A stretch of DNA of 15,742 bases from Discostella pseudostelligera (GCA_036940085.1 JALLBK010000567.1:1-15742); one strand, 5' to 3'. Numbered from the stretch's first letter, positions 1 to 10,314 are shown. Numbers and translations are program-made. The notes: generated by a model not told the origin, from the sequence alone.

Positions 1-127
1 GGTTAGGTCGGTGTCGGTGGTCGGTGGTGATGGTATTACTCCTAGTAGGTAGTAGACGGTAGTATGGCGGTGTTGCGGTTGCGACCCCTCCGCCCATAGC
101 CATAGACTCCCTGACTACTGAACAGCG

Positions 128-1960
128 ATGGCCCCATGTTCAGCCAGGTGGCATCGTATGATATGGGTCTTCATTATTGCCACCATTGCCCTGAGCATGA
201 GTGCTGCAAACTGTGGCTGTCGGGCATTTGCCCCGCCCAACCATCATTTTCCTCGGCGACGACGATTTCAATTGCAGGGAGAAAATCGTGAGATTGTGAC
301 AATAGATATCAATGATCTGCCAGAAAAGGGTTGGTCATCTCGAGATTTATTTCACTCGATCTTCACGGTAACAGTGTCATCCGTCGTGTTCTTGGCCACA
401 CTCGTTGATCATGGCAAAGCAGCCAATGCCAATGACGCCCCACCGAGAGTGACACAAAACAAACGCACTGGATGCCAACCATCATCCCAACAGTCTGTCG
501 GAGTTGCATATCAAAGCTTTTGGCGTCGTAATACGGGGCATGTTATATCAATAGAGTGTATTCAATTTCCCGTGCCAGCATCTATGCTATTGAGTGTTGA
601 ATTGTCGAGTGGTGTAGGGATGGGGCCAACTTCTCCGATACAAAAACAATCACCGTCAACGACAAGTATCAACAAACAGCGCCAAATCTCCGATTTGCCT
701 CCAATGATTAAGAAGGGAGAGCTACAAGTGACCAACCTCCAGAAAATCGCGGAATCAAGCAAGATAGATGTCGAGCTCATAGACGACGAAGATAAACGCC
801 CACTTGACTCTGCAGCACCAATTCTCAAAATTGATAGAGAAACTTTCACAAAAGTCATCGTTTATCAACCTCCACCATTTTTGCAATACCTCCCATCCTC
901 TGTACAACCGTTGGTGTCTCGACAGTTCCAATCGTTGAAGGTTCTAAAATCCATTCCGAATGATCAGCTCTTTATTGCATCAGTCTTTGCGGGAAGTCTC
1001 ACCGAAATCATTCGAACTGTGCTTTTATATCCACTTATCACTGTCAAATCGAGAGTGCAAGCTCGAAAATCGAGGAGCAGAATCCGAAAACGCCCATTGA
1101 AACAATTGCGCTTCACATGGCTGACCTTTCTGTATGAAACGAAACGAGGGAAATGGTATGATGGACTATTGCCATCGCTGCTCATCACAGTCCCTGCATC
1201 GGGGCTGTATTCTGGTGCAAAGGAGGTATCAAGGCGAGTTTTCTCCATGGTAATTCAATTCCAAGGGATGGAGACTCTGTTCGGCAGGGAGGATCCAGCC
1301 ACCGCGTCCTATTTTACTGCATTGGTTGTCAATTTACTTGCTGCGTTTGTTGCGGATATTGCTGCTCTCGCAATTCGGACTCCTGCAGATGTACTGTCCA
1401 TCCGGCTACAGGTGTTTGGGAAGCGGAATGTCCGATCAGATTTTGGTGGGTGGGCAAAAGATAGTGTTGCACTTCTACCGGCGATGATCATCACTGATAC
1501 ACCATTTTTATTGAGCCGAATATTCCTCAACGCTGCCATTACTACAAGTGGTGAAAATTTGGGACGTTATGAGCTCGAAACAGTAGTAATCGGTGAGTTG
1601 TTCTTGATTGACGACGTTGCACCAGATTATGTCATCTTGCTAACCATGACCACAGCATGTCTATGCGCTTTCCTCACCACTCCATTTGATGTGGCAAGAA
1701 CGCGAATTTTGATGCCGACACTACCTTCGGAGGAGGAGGAGAACCCACAGAACCGGCGGCTTGTTGTTTCATCGGAACCTCGGGTTTTAGCTACCATGAA
1801 AAGAGTGGTCGCTGAGGGAAATGGAGGAGTCCAAAATCTGTACGCGGGTTGGTTTGAAAGAACGCTGTTCTTAGGTATTGGAAGAGCGTGGTTAGATCCA
1901 TTACGAGTTATCGGCTACTTGGGGATTAGGGATGCATTATTATTGAAGCTCTTCGATTAG
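128..1960 (+). CDS. Mitochondrial-carrier-family protein, predicted plastid-targeted
   Basis: A 610-residue single-exon protein. The C-terminal ~330 residues show the three-fold carrier layout. Seen are the three signature helices: YPLITVKSR (301-309), TPADVLSIR (418-426) and TPFDVARTR (518-526), each following the P-x-[DE]-x-x-[KR] pattern, although the first has lost its acidic residue. The companion motifs WYDGLLP (343-349) and LYAGW (571-575) are also present. Known carriers of this family exchange metabolites or nucleotides across organelle inner membranes; the substrate cannot be read here. The N terminus has a hydrophobic signal segment (about 11-28) followed by CRA^FAPP (31-37) and then a basic RRRR stretch. 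That matches the bipartite ER signal plus ASAFAP motif for complex-plastid import, so a plastid envelope location is inferred. Residues ~50-280 are an extra, mostly polar region with one hydrophobic segment (76-92); the family is usually ~300 residues. The start is the first Met that gives a signal peptide; M11 would also work. Confidence 0.88.
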   Translation: MAPCSARWHRMIWVFIIATIALSMSAANCGCRAFAPPNHHFPRRRRFQLQGENREIVTIDINDLPEKGWSSRDLFHSIFTVTVSSVVFLATLVDHGKAANANDAPPRVTQNKRTGCQPSSQQSVGVAYQSFWRRNTGHVISIECIQFPVPASMLLSVELSSGVGMGPTSPIQKQSPSTTSINKQRQISDLPPMIKKGELQVTNLQKIAESSKIDVELIDDEDKRPLDSAAPILKIDRETFTKVIVYQPPPFLQYLPSSVQPLVSRQFQSLKVLKSIPNDQLFIASVFAGSLTEIIRTVLLYPLITVKSRVQARKSRSRIRKRPLKQLRFTWLTFLYETKRGKWYDGLLPSLLITVPASGLYSGAKEVSRRVFSMVIQFQGMETLFGREDPATASYFTALVVNLLAAFVADIAALAIRTPADVLSIRLQVFGKRNVRSDFGGWAKDSVALLPAMIITDTPFLLSRIFLNAAITTSGENLGRYELETVVIGELFLIDDVAPDYVILLTMTTACLCAFLTTPFDVARTRILMPTLPSEEEENPQNRRLVVSSEPRVLATMKRVVAEGNGGVQNLYAGWFERTLFLGIGRAWLDPLRVIGYLGIRDALLLKLFD

Positions 1961-2075
1961 AGAACGAGCACACTCAGATTTCAAATTTTTTGAATCCCCG
2001 CCACGGATAACCAGCCTCAAAGTCGTTGACGCTTCCAAACTCTACAGCAGTCTCTATATGTCGCAGTATGCTACA

Positions 2076-2294
2076 ATGACGATGAATGAAGGAGCATTCA
2101 GTGAAGAATCGATTTGAAAGGCGTTCACCAACGCGCTATCTACTAGCGATCTACCAAAGAAGCGGGCGGAGACTGTTATGTCGTGTGCGGATACGGATGG
2201 ATCAGGGTGCATTACCGTCGACGAATTCATCCTCGGCTCACAAAAATTGCCCAATCTGATATTTCCCAGGCATGGCAGGAACGATAGATATTGA
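2076..2294 (+). pseudogene. Decayed EF-hand (calcium-binding) gene fragment
   Basis: One frame reads a clear EF-hand: a helix-like stretch KKRAETVMSCA, then the 12-residue loop DTDGSGCITVDE (2190-2225) followed by F and ILGSQKL. Loop positions 1, 3 and 5 (D, D, S), the Gly at 6, the Ile at 8 and the Glu at 12 are all canonical. The frame is interrupted by TGA at 2115-2117, just after MTMNEGAFSEESI, and ends at TGA 2292-2294. It stays open upstream to about 1960 without further recognisable domain. No GT-AG pair of plausible length removes the stop; the only local GT...AG is 20 bases. It is therefore most likely a broken remnant of an EF-hand protein, though a terminal exon of an unusual gene, or a sequencing error at 2115, is possible. 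It is in a different frame from the carrier gene just upstream. Confidence 0.55.
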
Positions 2295-2553
2295 ATGCTC
2301 TCATATTCAGCTGTCAACCGAACAATAACAAACCGCAAACAAAGTGTCAATTCTCACGATACGTTCTTGGTTCATGACCATATCTTTTCGATCGTAGTAA
2401 TTCTTTCACTCATGATCAAAGAAATAAATGCACCATCCGACGATCGTTAGCAGGAATATGAGACCATGGCATGAAGATAGAGGTAGTCGCTCCCACTCCT
2501 CCGCGGCTGCCATGGTCTGTGTGCGTGCTAGCGAAGTCTCAAGTCTGCTTATC

Positions 2554-2562
2554 CACGTGGAA
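2554..2562 (+). promoter_or_regulatory. G-box-like element CACGTGGAA
   Basis: The palindrome CACGTG, a typical bHLH/bZIP binding core, lies ~400 bp upstream of the kinase start. The same nine bases CACGTGGAA recur at 10441-10449 in the RAB3GAP1/MFS intergenic region. A CCAAT box in inverse orientation (ATTGG, 2581-2585) lies nearby. Function is inferred from sequence only. Confidence 0.35.
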
Positions 2563-2680
2563 ACACCGCGGCGTCTGCTTATTGGTTCTCAGACTCCACG
2601 CATAGGTAGTGAGTGTCGCGTCTACGTGGAGGAACACTACAACTCTTTACATGCGGACTCCGGTGTGGAAATAAAGAGCT

Positions 2681-2702
2681 AATTTTAAAATTAAATTTAA
2701 AA
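2681..2702. repeat. AT-rich near-palindrome
   Basis: Twenty-two bases made only of A and T, arranged as an imperfect inverted repeat (aattttaaaa followed by ttaaatttaaaa), in an otherwise mixed-composition region. It could serve as a melting or TATA-like element of the kinase promoter, but its distance from the start codon (~250 bp) leaves this uncertain. Confidence 0.4.
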
Positions 2703-2711
2703 TGCGAAGAA

Positions 2712-2768
2712 GATACTTAACGCATGATGTTGACGGGAAATGATACTTAACGATGTTTATGGCGGGAA
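2712..2768 (+). repeat. Imperfect 30-bp tandem repeat ending in CGGGAA
   Basis: Two units start with the identical GATACTTAACG (2712-2722 and 2742-2752), continue with ATGTT-like bases and end in CGGGAA (2734-2739 and 2763-2768). In the second unit the end is ATGGCGGGAAG (2759-2769), an E2F-like core that recurs in other promoters of the window. The repeat ends ~190 bp before the kinase start, consistent with a promoter-proximal regulatory repeat. Confidence 0.55.
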
Positions 2769-2955
2769 GGCTCTGCATTGTTCATCGCGAGATTCACCGT
2801 CTTCGTTCATCGTCATCGTCGGCCTCTCGTTGTTGTGGCTGGTGGCGGATCGCCGACTACTGACCATGGCAGGTAGCAGGCACTACCGCTTTGCATTACC
2901 ATCGGCATTCGGGGTGGGCGGAGCGTAACACCATTAGCAACAGAGAGAACTGGTC

Positions 2956-4340
2956 ATGAAACTCTCACTCGGTGTATTGCTTGCTGCAATGATGGCTTCG
3001 TCCTCGGTGACAACGACCACAACAAACGCCCTCTCTCAATCAATTGTGGTGGTTGGACTTAACGCTGCACTCCAAAAGCGCTTCATCCTACCGCCGGGCA
3101 AGAATCTCGAACCCGGCAACGTCCATCGAGCGCACATTACTGAAACAGGTGTGGGTGGGAAAGGTCAAGATGTTGGAGTGGCCTTATCATGCCTCATGTT
3201 ATCAAAGCAGGGTGGACAACAAACATGCGAGGATAAGGTGCTGCTTGCTCAATTTTTAGGCATGGGCCCAGAGGGCGATGCGGTTTCAGATATGCTACAA
3301 TCCAAGTATGGATTATCAGATGCATTAACAATACGCAATAATGCGCCACTTCGGACGTGCACCACCATCGTGGGTGCTGATCAAGCTACTGAATTGGTCG
3401 AAACTTCAGGGGAGGTTACCCCATTAGAAATGAAGGCATTGCAAAACAAAGTGGAAGAGATGACAAAACAAGGCGGCAGAGCAAATTGCGTTTCTATCAT
3501 GGGATCCATGCCACCTGGATGTGACGAGGATACATATGCTGACTTAACGTCACGATTGGCAGATAGCAACAGTTTGGTATTGATCGATTCTGTCATTGGA
3601 TTAGAACCGTTGCTTGCTTCATTAAAGACAACATTTGGCAGCAATGAAGCAAAACAGGGTGGGGCGGTTCTGAAATTAAATGCAGCAGAAATTTGCAAAT
3701 TGGCAGGCGTGGCCAAAGGTGCGGGAGAAACAGATCAAGTCACACTCGAGGAACTGACGGCGTCAGCATTAGGGTTTGTTACGAAATATGCAAATGCAAT
3801 CGGAGCGTTAGACTATTTGTGTATCACTGATGGAAAGGTGCGAAATCCGTGGGCCATGGACACATCAAACCTTACTGTCGATCGTCACTTTTTGCATCTC
3901 ATCTAAGTCTCATTTGCCTCAACCCTGTACCGCGTTAACAGTTTCCTGGCTATGTCGTAGAAATTCCTTCATCTATATCATCAAGTGTGCGAACGTGGCA
4001 ACTCCCATCTGTGGATTTATCAAATGCAGGCATGCTTTATCCTATTGGAGCTGGCGACACCGTCGCGGCAGGAACGTTAGCCGCCTGGCAGTATTTACAT
4101 CATAACAGTGGAGTGGTTCCATCTCGGATTGGAAAATTGCTTTCGGAAAGGAAAGCAATGTGGAGCAGCGACGAGAGCTCGTCATCAAAAGAAGAAGCGA
4201 GAGGATACAATGTGGCAACGGCGTTTGCATTTGGATTGGCTTGCGGATCGGCTAGCTGTTTGAAGCAAGAGAACTCTGTGTTTGATGTAGATGATGCAAT
4301 AAAATTCTTTGGTGGTATGACAAAGCCCGTAATTCGATAA
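2956..4340 (+). CDS. pfkB-family sugar kinase (1-phosphofructokinase-like), two exons
   Basis: Exons 2956-3837 and 3942-4340 join in phase 0 to a 426-residue protein. The family phosphorylates sugars or sugar phosphates with ATP. The overall pattern (VVVGLNAALQKRF near residue 31, GGKGQDVGVAL at 67-77, GSMPPG at 183-188, LKLNAAE at 239-245) is closest to the fructose-1-phosphate/tagatose-6-phosphate kinase branch. The C-terminal signature GAGDTVAAG carries the catalytic-base Asp at ~333 and is encoded only by exon 2. The spliced junction reads ITDGK|FPGYVVEIPS, which suits the family, whereas reading through the intron hits a stop at 3904. The N terminus (MKLSLGVLLAAMMASSS) looks like a signal peptide, so an organellar or secretory location is likely; the following TTNA^LSQS has Leu rather than Phe at the possible plastid cleavage site. 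It is convergent with RAB3GAP1, with 108 bp between stops. The exact substrate is unknown. Confidence 0.9.
3838..3941 (+). other. Intron of the pfkB kinase gene
   Basis: A 104-bp intron with donor AAG|GTGCGA and acceptor AACAG|TTT, phase 0. It removes in-frame stops in the exon 1 frame (3904) and in the exon 2 frame (3936), and joins ITDGK to FPGYVVEIP, restoring the kinase fold up to the GAGD signature. Confidence 0.88.
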
Positions 4341-4448
4341 AAGTTAAACTGCGAAGAACTTTGTAAGATGATGTTAAAGGTTGCGATTTATATGCCACCA
4401 TAATCCACTCGATTCATTTCACAGTTAGACTTTCCACCTCATGATCTT

Positions 4449-7400
4449 CTAGCTGCGCGAACTCTTTGTGAGAGCCATAAGTAGAGAGGCGGATTGGTCT
4501 TCTTCGAAGCTAGGAACTAGTCGGGCACTTAGCTGACATGGGTTCGACGGATCAAGGTTGCGCAGGACATACTCTCGCATGGCGGGGATGGCCTCACTGT
4601 TTGTCTGATTACGTTTGATCGCTCGAAGGAATGCACTTCTCTCGTTTGGGTGCTTCAGGATATGATATCGCTCTTCTTCTTGGAGGAGGGTATCTACCAG
4701 ATCGTTTTCACCAGGGAGCATCTGCAATAGAGGAAGTGCACGCGACAACAGCAGCTCCAACTCGCCAATCGCATTGCACACACCTTCACACTCTATAATT
4801 GTTGACGTCGAAACAAAGGCCAAGGGACCTGAATCATCAGTTGACATTTTCGGTCCTAATTGAAGAAACGCACTTGAGGCATCACTTGTCAACACTTCAA
4901 GAGCACCGTCTATGGATGTCTGTAACTTGACAAGGCTTTGAGCGACGGAGCGGATCTTCCTGGCGGGGTTGGCTGCCGACTCAAGAACGAACTTCGCATT
5001 TGTTAATTTCACTGCCATAACTTGATTCACCAATAGCGCTGGGTGGATTGTTTCGAATGAATGGAGCACCATTTCAACAGTTGAGTAGGGGTTAAATAAT
5101 GGCTCCTGGTCAAATGCAGGGAGAGGTTCAGCCTCTTCCCATGTGTCTTCCCAAAACGCTCTCAAGGACATAAGAATAGCAATAGCTTCTGAAGCTTCTT
5201 CCAGTGCCAGAGTTTTGGACTCGTCTGGTGATAATTTTGAACGGTACTCGATTGCACGACGTGCAGTTTCACCATTGAACTCTTCGTTGAGCGGATTTTC
5301 TGGATTGCCATACCAACGAACAAAGTCTTCAAAGACAGCTCCGTGATTAGCTGCTTTAAACGACGACATGTCGCTAAGAAGCTTCGGCTTTTGTAACCGT
5401 TGAGCAATTTTGATTCGGCTTGTGATGGATTCTTCGAATCTATTGTTTTTACTGACCCCCAAAAATTTCTTTTGATTCTCCTCCTCTTCATCGGTCATGG
5501 GCATTGTCCTTTGCAGATATGGTGCATATAGCTGATTCGATAGAGAGATAGAGTTAGTCGACGAGGATTGATGGCAGGTGAAAGAGAATTATCGATGTTC
5601 ATTTGAAGTACGAGCTCACCTGATCCCCAGATTTAATCAAGGGCATCCCATCAGGGACAGGACATCTCGCGCCACGTCGATTGTGGCTAGGATTCGTAAC
5701 TGCAGCTTGAAGCATGAGCAATCTTTCAATATTATTTCCTTGATTCGAATCAAAGCTCTTCTCGAAGGAAACGCCTTCCTCGTCTGGATCAAAGAACTCG
5801 TCATCGTCATATTCTGATGATCCGTCCAAATTCATTGAATCGCATTGTTCGTGTCTACCTCCTGTAGTTGTCATTTTATCATGCAGAGCTTCAGTGGACA
5901 TCTTGCACTCGATGCAAATGTTATAGACCTTTGAAAAAATTAAGAAGTGTTACTTTGATCCTCGGAAAATGACGTGCGGCGATAGCTAGAACGTGGGTAA
6001 TCTTACCTGCAACTTTTGGTTGATTATACAATGGCCACGATCCGGATCAGGTTCAGATGAGTTAACAAAGGCAGCGTGATCGGCCCGATGCCCAAGCACA
6101 CGTGTGTCTGCTTTCTGAAGACCCCAGTGAGGCTCGTCAAGCTGAGAATCTTCACAGTTGTCCAAACCTGGAACAAATGCAAGGTTTGGCAAGCTCTCGT
6201 TGTGATCCCATCGGGTCCGCAACTCCTCGACAAACAAGAGCCACAGCCGCATCATCGATGTGGGCGTACGCAACCGTGCCATATGAGCAAATAGAATTGA
6301 CAAAAGGCGCCCAGGAGGGGCCCCTTTGCCCCGAGATCGAGATTTTTCGCTGCGACAGTGCAACTTATTATTCACATCGGCAAGCGAGAACACACCAGCC
6401 GGTGGGGATGGGTACGTTGTGGACTGGATCCTTAGGAGCGCTTCTGAGATGGCGCGATCGAAGTCTGCAGCTGAAAGATTCATATCTAGTTCTCCCCAGT
6501 CCAAGGCATCAACTAATCGTTTCGTAACGGACCCGACGTTAGCCAAGTCCATGGCTGTACGCAATATTGTCTCCGTGCTTGTCAACTCTTCTCCATTCGT
6601 TATATCTCCAGCCAGCTGTGACGTTGCATCCCTGCCAAAATTGGCGACTATGTCTCTTTTTGCCAAATGCCCAGGAAGGGTGTCTTGCGCTAAGGATCCA
6701 CACCTTAGCAATGCCGCAAGTACACACCTCGTGTTTGCCGACAGAGTAGCACAAGGAGCGTCCGTATCAAATTCTGCAGAAGCCAGGAAAGTAGGTTCCC
6801 GAGGTCCGAAGTCATGAAGGCCATCTTCTTTTTCTACAATACCCATGCCGATGGGATTCAGTGCTGCACTTTGTAATGCAAGTTCCAGATCTAGCAGTTC
6901 GGACGGTGTTGAGGCGAAGTTGGACGATCGAATTTTCAATGGAAGTTGCAATAAGGGAGGTACATTGAACGAGTTGTCATCGTGCTGATGAATAACTCCC
7001 CAAGAAACTACGGCCGACAGCGACAAGAGCATATTCCCGTCATTGGGTCCCCAAATAGGGATGGGTCTGGTTATTGAGGGAGAAAATGAACGCTCAAGAA
7101 TGAGCAAGGCCTGCTTTCGGCATTGCTGTTGGTATATCTCGACTTCTGAAGTCCCGGCACCATCGCTTGAGGGAATATGTCTCCATTCTGTTTTCATCAG
7201 AGCATGCCCGCGTTCACCAATCTTGCTCTGCTGTGCCCAATAATAGCGGTGCCTCGCTGCAGCCAGAACCACAGAACCAACGATAGAAGGGCACTGAGTG
7301 ACAAAGACGTTTGCAAGACCGTTCAAAGTTGATAGATGAACTGGCAATACTTGACGCGGAATATAATACAGTTGATGCGACGATTCGAAAGTATCAGATA

Positions 7401-10314
7401 GACACTTGCCCGATAGTGCAGGTGACGACAACAGAAGCACTGGTTCGTGATCCTCTTCGCTTATGTCTCGTGTGACAATCGATCCGTCTCCAATTTGTAG
7501 CAGGTTGCGCTCCAGACTCGACGATATCCACGGTGGTGCACCGTTCCTTTTTCCATTGTTTCCTTCGCCCCCGGAATCACCGTGATAATCACCCCAGATA
7601 CCAAACACAGGAATGTTGCAATCATTTTCCGATGCTGCAAGATTCATTGCAGTTTGAAGCATGGCAGTTAAGGATGCAACTACTTCCGCGTGCATTTCGT
7701 GATGGTCAAGTTCAAGATCATTTTCTATTGATTCATCGTCGTACGAATCATCGCTCTCACTGCTTACGTACTCAGAACTTGCGTCTTCGTCGTACAAGTG
7801 ATCTTCAACCGCATGATCATCCTCATGAGAAAGTTCATTCGCACCCATATTGTCATCATTGTCGTCTTTCGGGTGATGTCGATGAAGGTGGCGATGTTGT
7901 TCTTTACGCTTGCGTTCACGCTCTTGTAGTGCCCGACTTCGAGCTTCGACAGCTTCATTCACGTTGTTTTCAACAAAGAAGCGAACATCTTTGTACAGTG
8001 TCTCAATGTCGTTCTGACAGGCAGGTGTTATTTCACTCAAATCGAAGCTTAGGGTGATGTGTTGGCCAATGTTGAACAACGACGAGAGGTCTTGAGTCAA
8101 TCCTGCTGTAGGCCCAGAATCAGCATTTAATGATCCTGTAACACTCGCTGCATCTACTGTGTTCGTCAAATCCGAGGCAGCGAGAGGAGTGTAGAACTGA
8201 CGTCCCGTACCACAAGGAGAAAGAAACCCAAGCTTCCCAAGCAGCGAGAACGACGAAGGGGATATCCCAGGTTGTAAAGATCGTGGAATGGAATTCTTTC
8301 CATCAATCTTAGCTTCATCAACGGGAAATTGGGGAGCGTCCCAGAGTTTCAGCAGTAGAGGTATACAGTATCGACGTCTGTTCCAAGTTACTGAACCGTC
8401 CACAGTTTCAGGCGAAAATCCAATCGTTTGGAATTGGATCTTTTTGCTTCGGATGCACCGTGCACCGCGATGGCAACGCTCCCTGCCAACTTTCTTTGCA
8501 GATGATGCTACTTTGCTTTCCTTTGATGGAGCAGGGAGTATTTTGGTCTCAGGTTTCGGCGGTGGTGGTGGGCGCAGCTTTGAAGGTGATCTATTGTGCA
8601 ATGAGATGCCACTTGGAACCATAGCATTCTCGTCCCCCATAAACAAGTTGATTGTACGAGTCCTATTCCGAAAGCCATTCATGCAGAGATCCATGCTCAT
8701 GCATGTCGTCGTCACGGAAGGCGCATCATCACTATTGATTGACATATTCATGTCTTGCACCGCTTGTGACTCGTTTTCCCCATCACCCACCTCTGAAATT
8801 TGGTCGGAATTCTCATCCACACCCTCTTCTTCTATATCGTTCTCAAGGTCTTCCATCATTTCGGCCCAATCTAACGGTACATGCCAATCGCAACCCTGAT
8901 GTACATGCCATTGACGTAAAGTATTGCCAATATCCCGAACTAACCGCTCGAGGGGTGTTGAACATGAGTGATCGACGTTGTATTCTTGATGGAACACGGA
9001 GGTTGGGCTGGATACATTGGAACTTTTATTACGAATGCAGGACAAAGATGATTTTGTAGTGGACGGGTGGTTCAGTTTCGTTTGCTTGACACTGATATCA
9101 TCGTAGGATTCGCGTGGAGATCGAGGGCGATGTGTCTCCTCATGGTTGTTGACTGTATCTTCGTTTCTGATGTCAATGTTATCGTCGTCAGCAACAGTAT
9201 CAAGCACTAAATCGTTTTCGCTCGTTGAATCCATGGACACATCAAACTTGAAGTGCTTCATCTCCATTGGCACATGACTTTTCGGAGAAGACAATCGGGA
9301 AATACCATCGGCAGCCGACGCAGTTGCAGACTGAGTAGATAGTTCAAAAGATGACGTGGTTTCGTGTGAAGCCAATGCTTGAGGTTGTTTCCTATCATGA
9401 ATTTTCTGAGCATCTCCATACGGGCTGAATATTCCATTTTTGATATAGTCAACGTCATCCTCACCATCGTCATCATTGTGCTCATCTTCATTTTCGTAAA
9501 CGTCCATGTCAGAATCATCCATGGAGACGTCTAGAATTGTAAAATAAGGTGCACCCGTTGTTGTGAGTTTGACCGGAGAAGATGGAATGCTGGAGAGTGT
9601 CGTTGGCAGTGATGCTTCTTCAAATGACTTTTTGGCGGAGAGTGTTTGTGGAGATGCCTCCTCATTGTTGAGCGGATCCAGCTGCATTGTATCTTGATGG
9701 TGATCTTGTTCACAAATGCCACATGTGTCATCTGTTGTTGCTGGAACATTGGTCATTCTGTCATTGCTATCTTTGAGCGACGCTACAAATTCACTGTAAC
9801 CGCTATCATTGCTTGTATTTATTGCCTCATCATCTAAATCTTGACGGAGTGGATCTTCCTCCGCATCTACTGCAATTTCAGCGTCAATACTTTCATCAGT
9901 GTCATCACCTGCAACTTCATTTCCCTGTGGCTTCCCCCCATCTATCAAGATGTCATCATCGTCATAGGCGTCACCCACTTGCCCGTCATGATCATGCAAC
10001 GGTACACCATCCTCCGAGTTCATAATCTCTTCTTCGGCAATACTAACATTATCAAAACTATTCCGAATCTCAATATTCTTAATACCACCAATGCGCTTTG
10101 GAAATTTCATTCTGTTCTTTAATTTGTTGATCCCAAGCTTGTTCCCCAATCGAGCAGTTGTGCCACCCCCACCTCCGCCACCACTAGCACCGCCATTGAT
10201 GTGGCTGCTACCGATGTTGTTATTGGAGCCGCTGTTGTCAGAACTGGTAGTGCTGGCATTGCCATCACTGGTGAGGCTGCTTGAGCGTCGACCTCCTCGA
10301 TCCATGATTGTCAT
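4449..10314 (-). CDS. RAB3GAP1: Rab3 GTPase-activating protein catalytic subunit homologue, three exons
   Basis: Exons 10314-6007, 5928-5620 and 5531-4449 join in phase 0 to ~1899 residues, about twice the animal protein (~980). In animals this subunit, with RAB3GAP2, inactivates Rab3 and also acts on Rab18 in vesicle traffic and autophagy. Three blocks identify it. RCIINQKLQ-type sequence (CIINQKLQ) is followed across junction 1 by VYNICIECKM. An acidic SSEYDDDEFFD patch precedes MPLIKSGDQ|LYAPYLQ across junction 2. LLSDMSSFKAANHG and EDFVRWYG follow, containing the conserved catalytic-finger arginine (~residue 1611). The N-terminal Rab3GAP region starts near residue 453 (LERLVRDIGNTLRQWH) and continues through CNIPVFGIW and RHRYYWAQQS. 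Residues 1-450 are low-complexity Ser/Asp/Gly-rich and probably disordered; a His-rich charged insert (HRHLHRHH) lies mid-protein. The start at 10314 is the first Met of the open frame; M4 (10305) is an alternative. Confidence 0.9.
5532..5619 (-). other. Intron 2 of RAB3GAP1 homologue
   Basis: An 88-bp intron, donor GATCAG|GTGAGC and acceptor after a pyrimidine-rich run (AATCAG|CTA), phase 0. It joins LIKSGDQ to LYAPYLQ, equivalent to the conserved [K/N]SGEQLY-type block just before the catalytic domain. Confidence 0.92.
5929..6006 (-). other. Intron 1 of RAB3GAP1 homologue
   Basis: A 78-bp intron, donor TTGCAG|GTAAGA and acceptor TTCAAAG|GTC on the minus strand, phase 0. Splicing joins INQKLQ to VYNICIEC, matching the order seen in animal RAB3GAP1; unspliced, the frame stops six codons later. 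Confidence 0.92.

Larger units (their letters stand above)
1961..2955. other. 995-bp intergenic region
   Basis: This stretch separates the carrier from the pfkB kinase. Besides the EF-hand remnant, I see a G-box, an inverted CCAAT box, an AT-rich near-palindrome and a 30-bp imperfect tandem repeat, all listed separately. The open frames at 2428-2682 and 2740-2928 have no recognisable domain, and the second sits in the expected promoter or 5' leader of the kinase, so I do not call them genes. Confidence 0.6.

Noticed and set aside
1859..2294. Carrier gene fused by splicing to the downstream EF-hand
   Set aside because: The EF-hand frame still has a TGA at 2115. I found no convincing donor/acceptor pair that skips both the carrier stop and this TGA, and the carrier is already complete.
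2428..2682. Open frame of 84 codons between the EF-hand remnant and the kinase
   Set aside because: No recognisable domain, simple composition, and it overlaps candidate promoter elements (G-box, CCAAT).
3904..4105. Pseudogene with a frameshift in the pfkB kinase
   Set aside because: The apparent break is explained fully by a 104-bp GT-AG intron that restores the family sequence.
6102..9059. Several plus-strand open frames of 100-200 codons opposite RAB3GAP1
   Set aside because: They are antisense shadows of a long coding exon whose minus-strand frame gives conserved Rab3GAP blocks; none shows a family motif.
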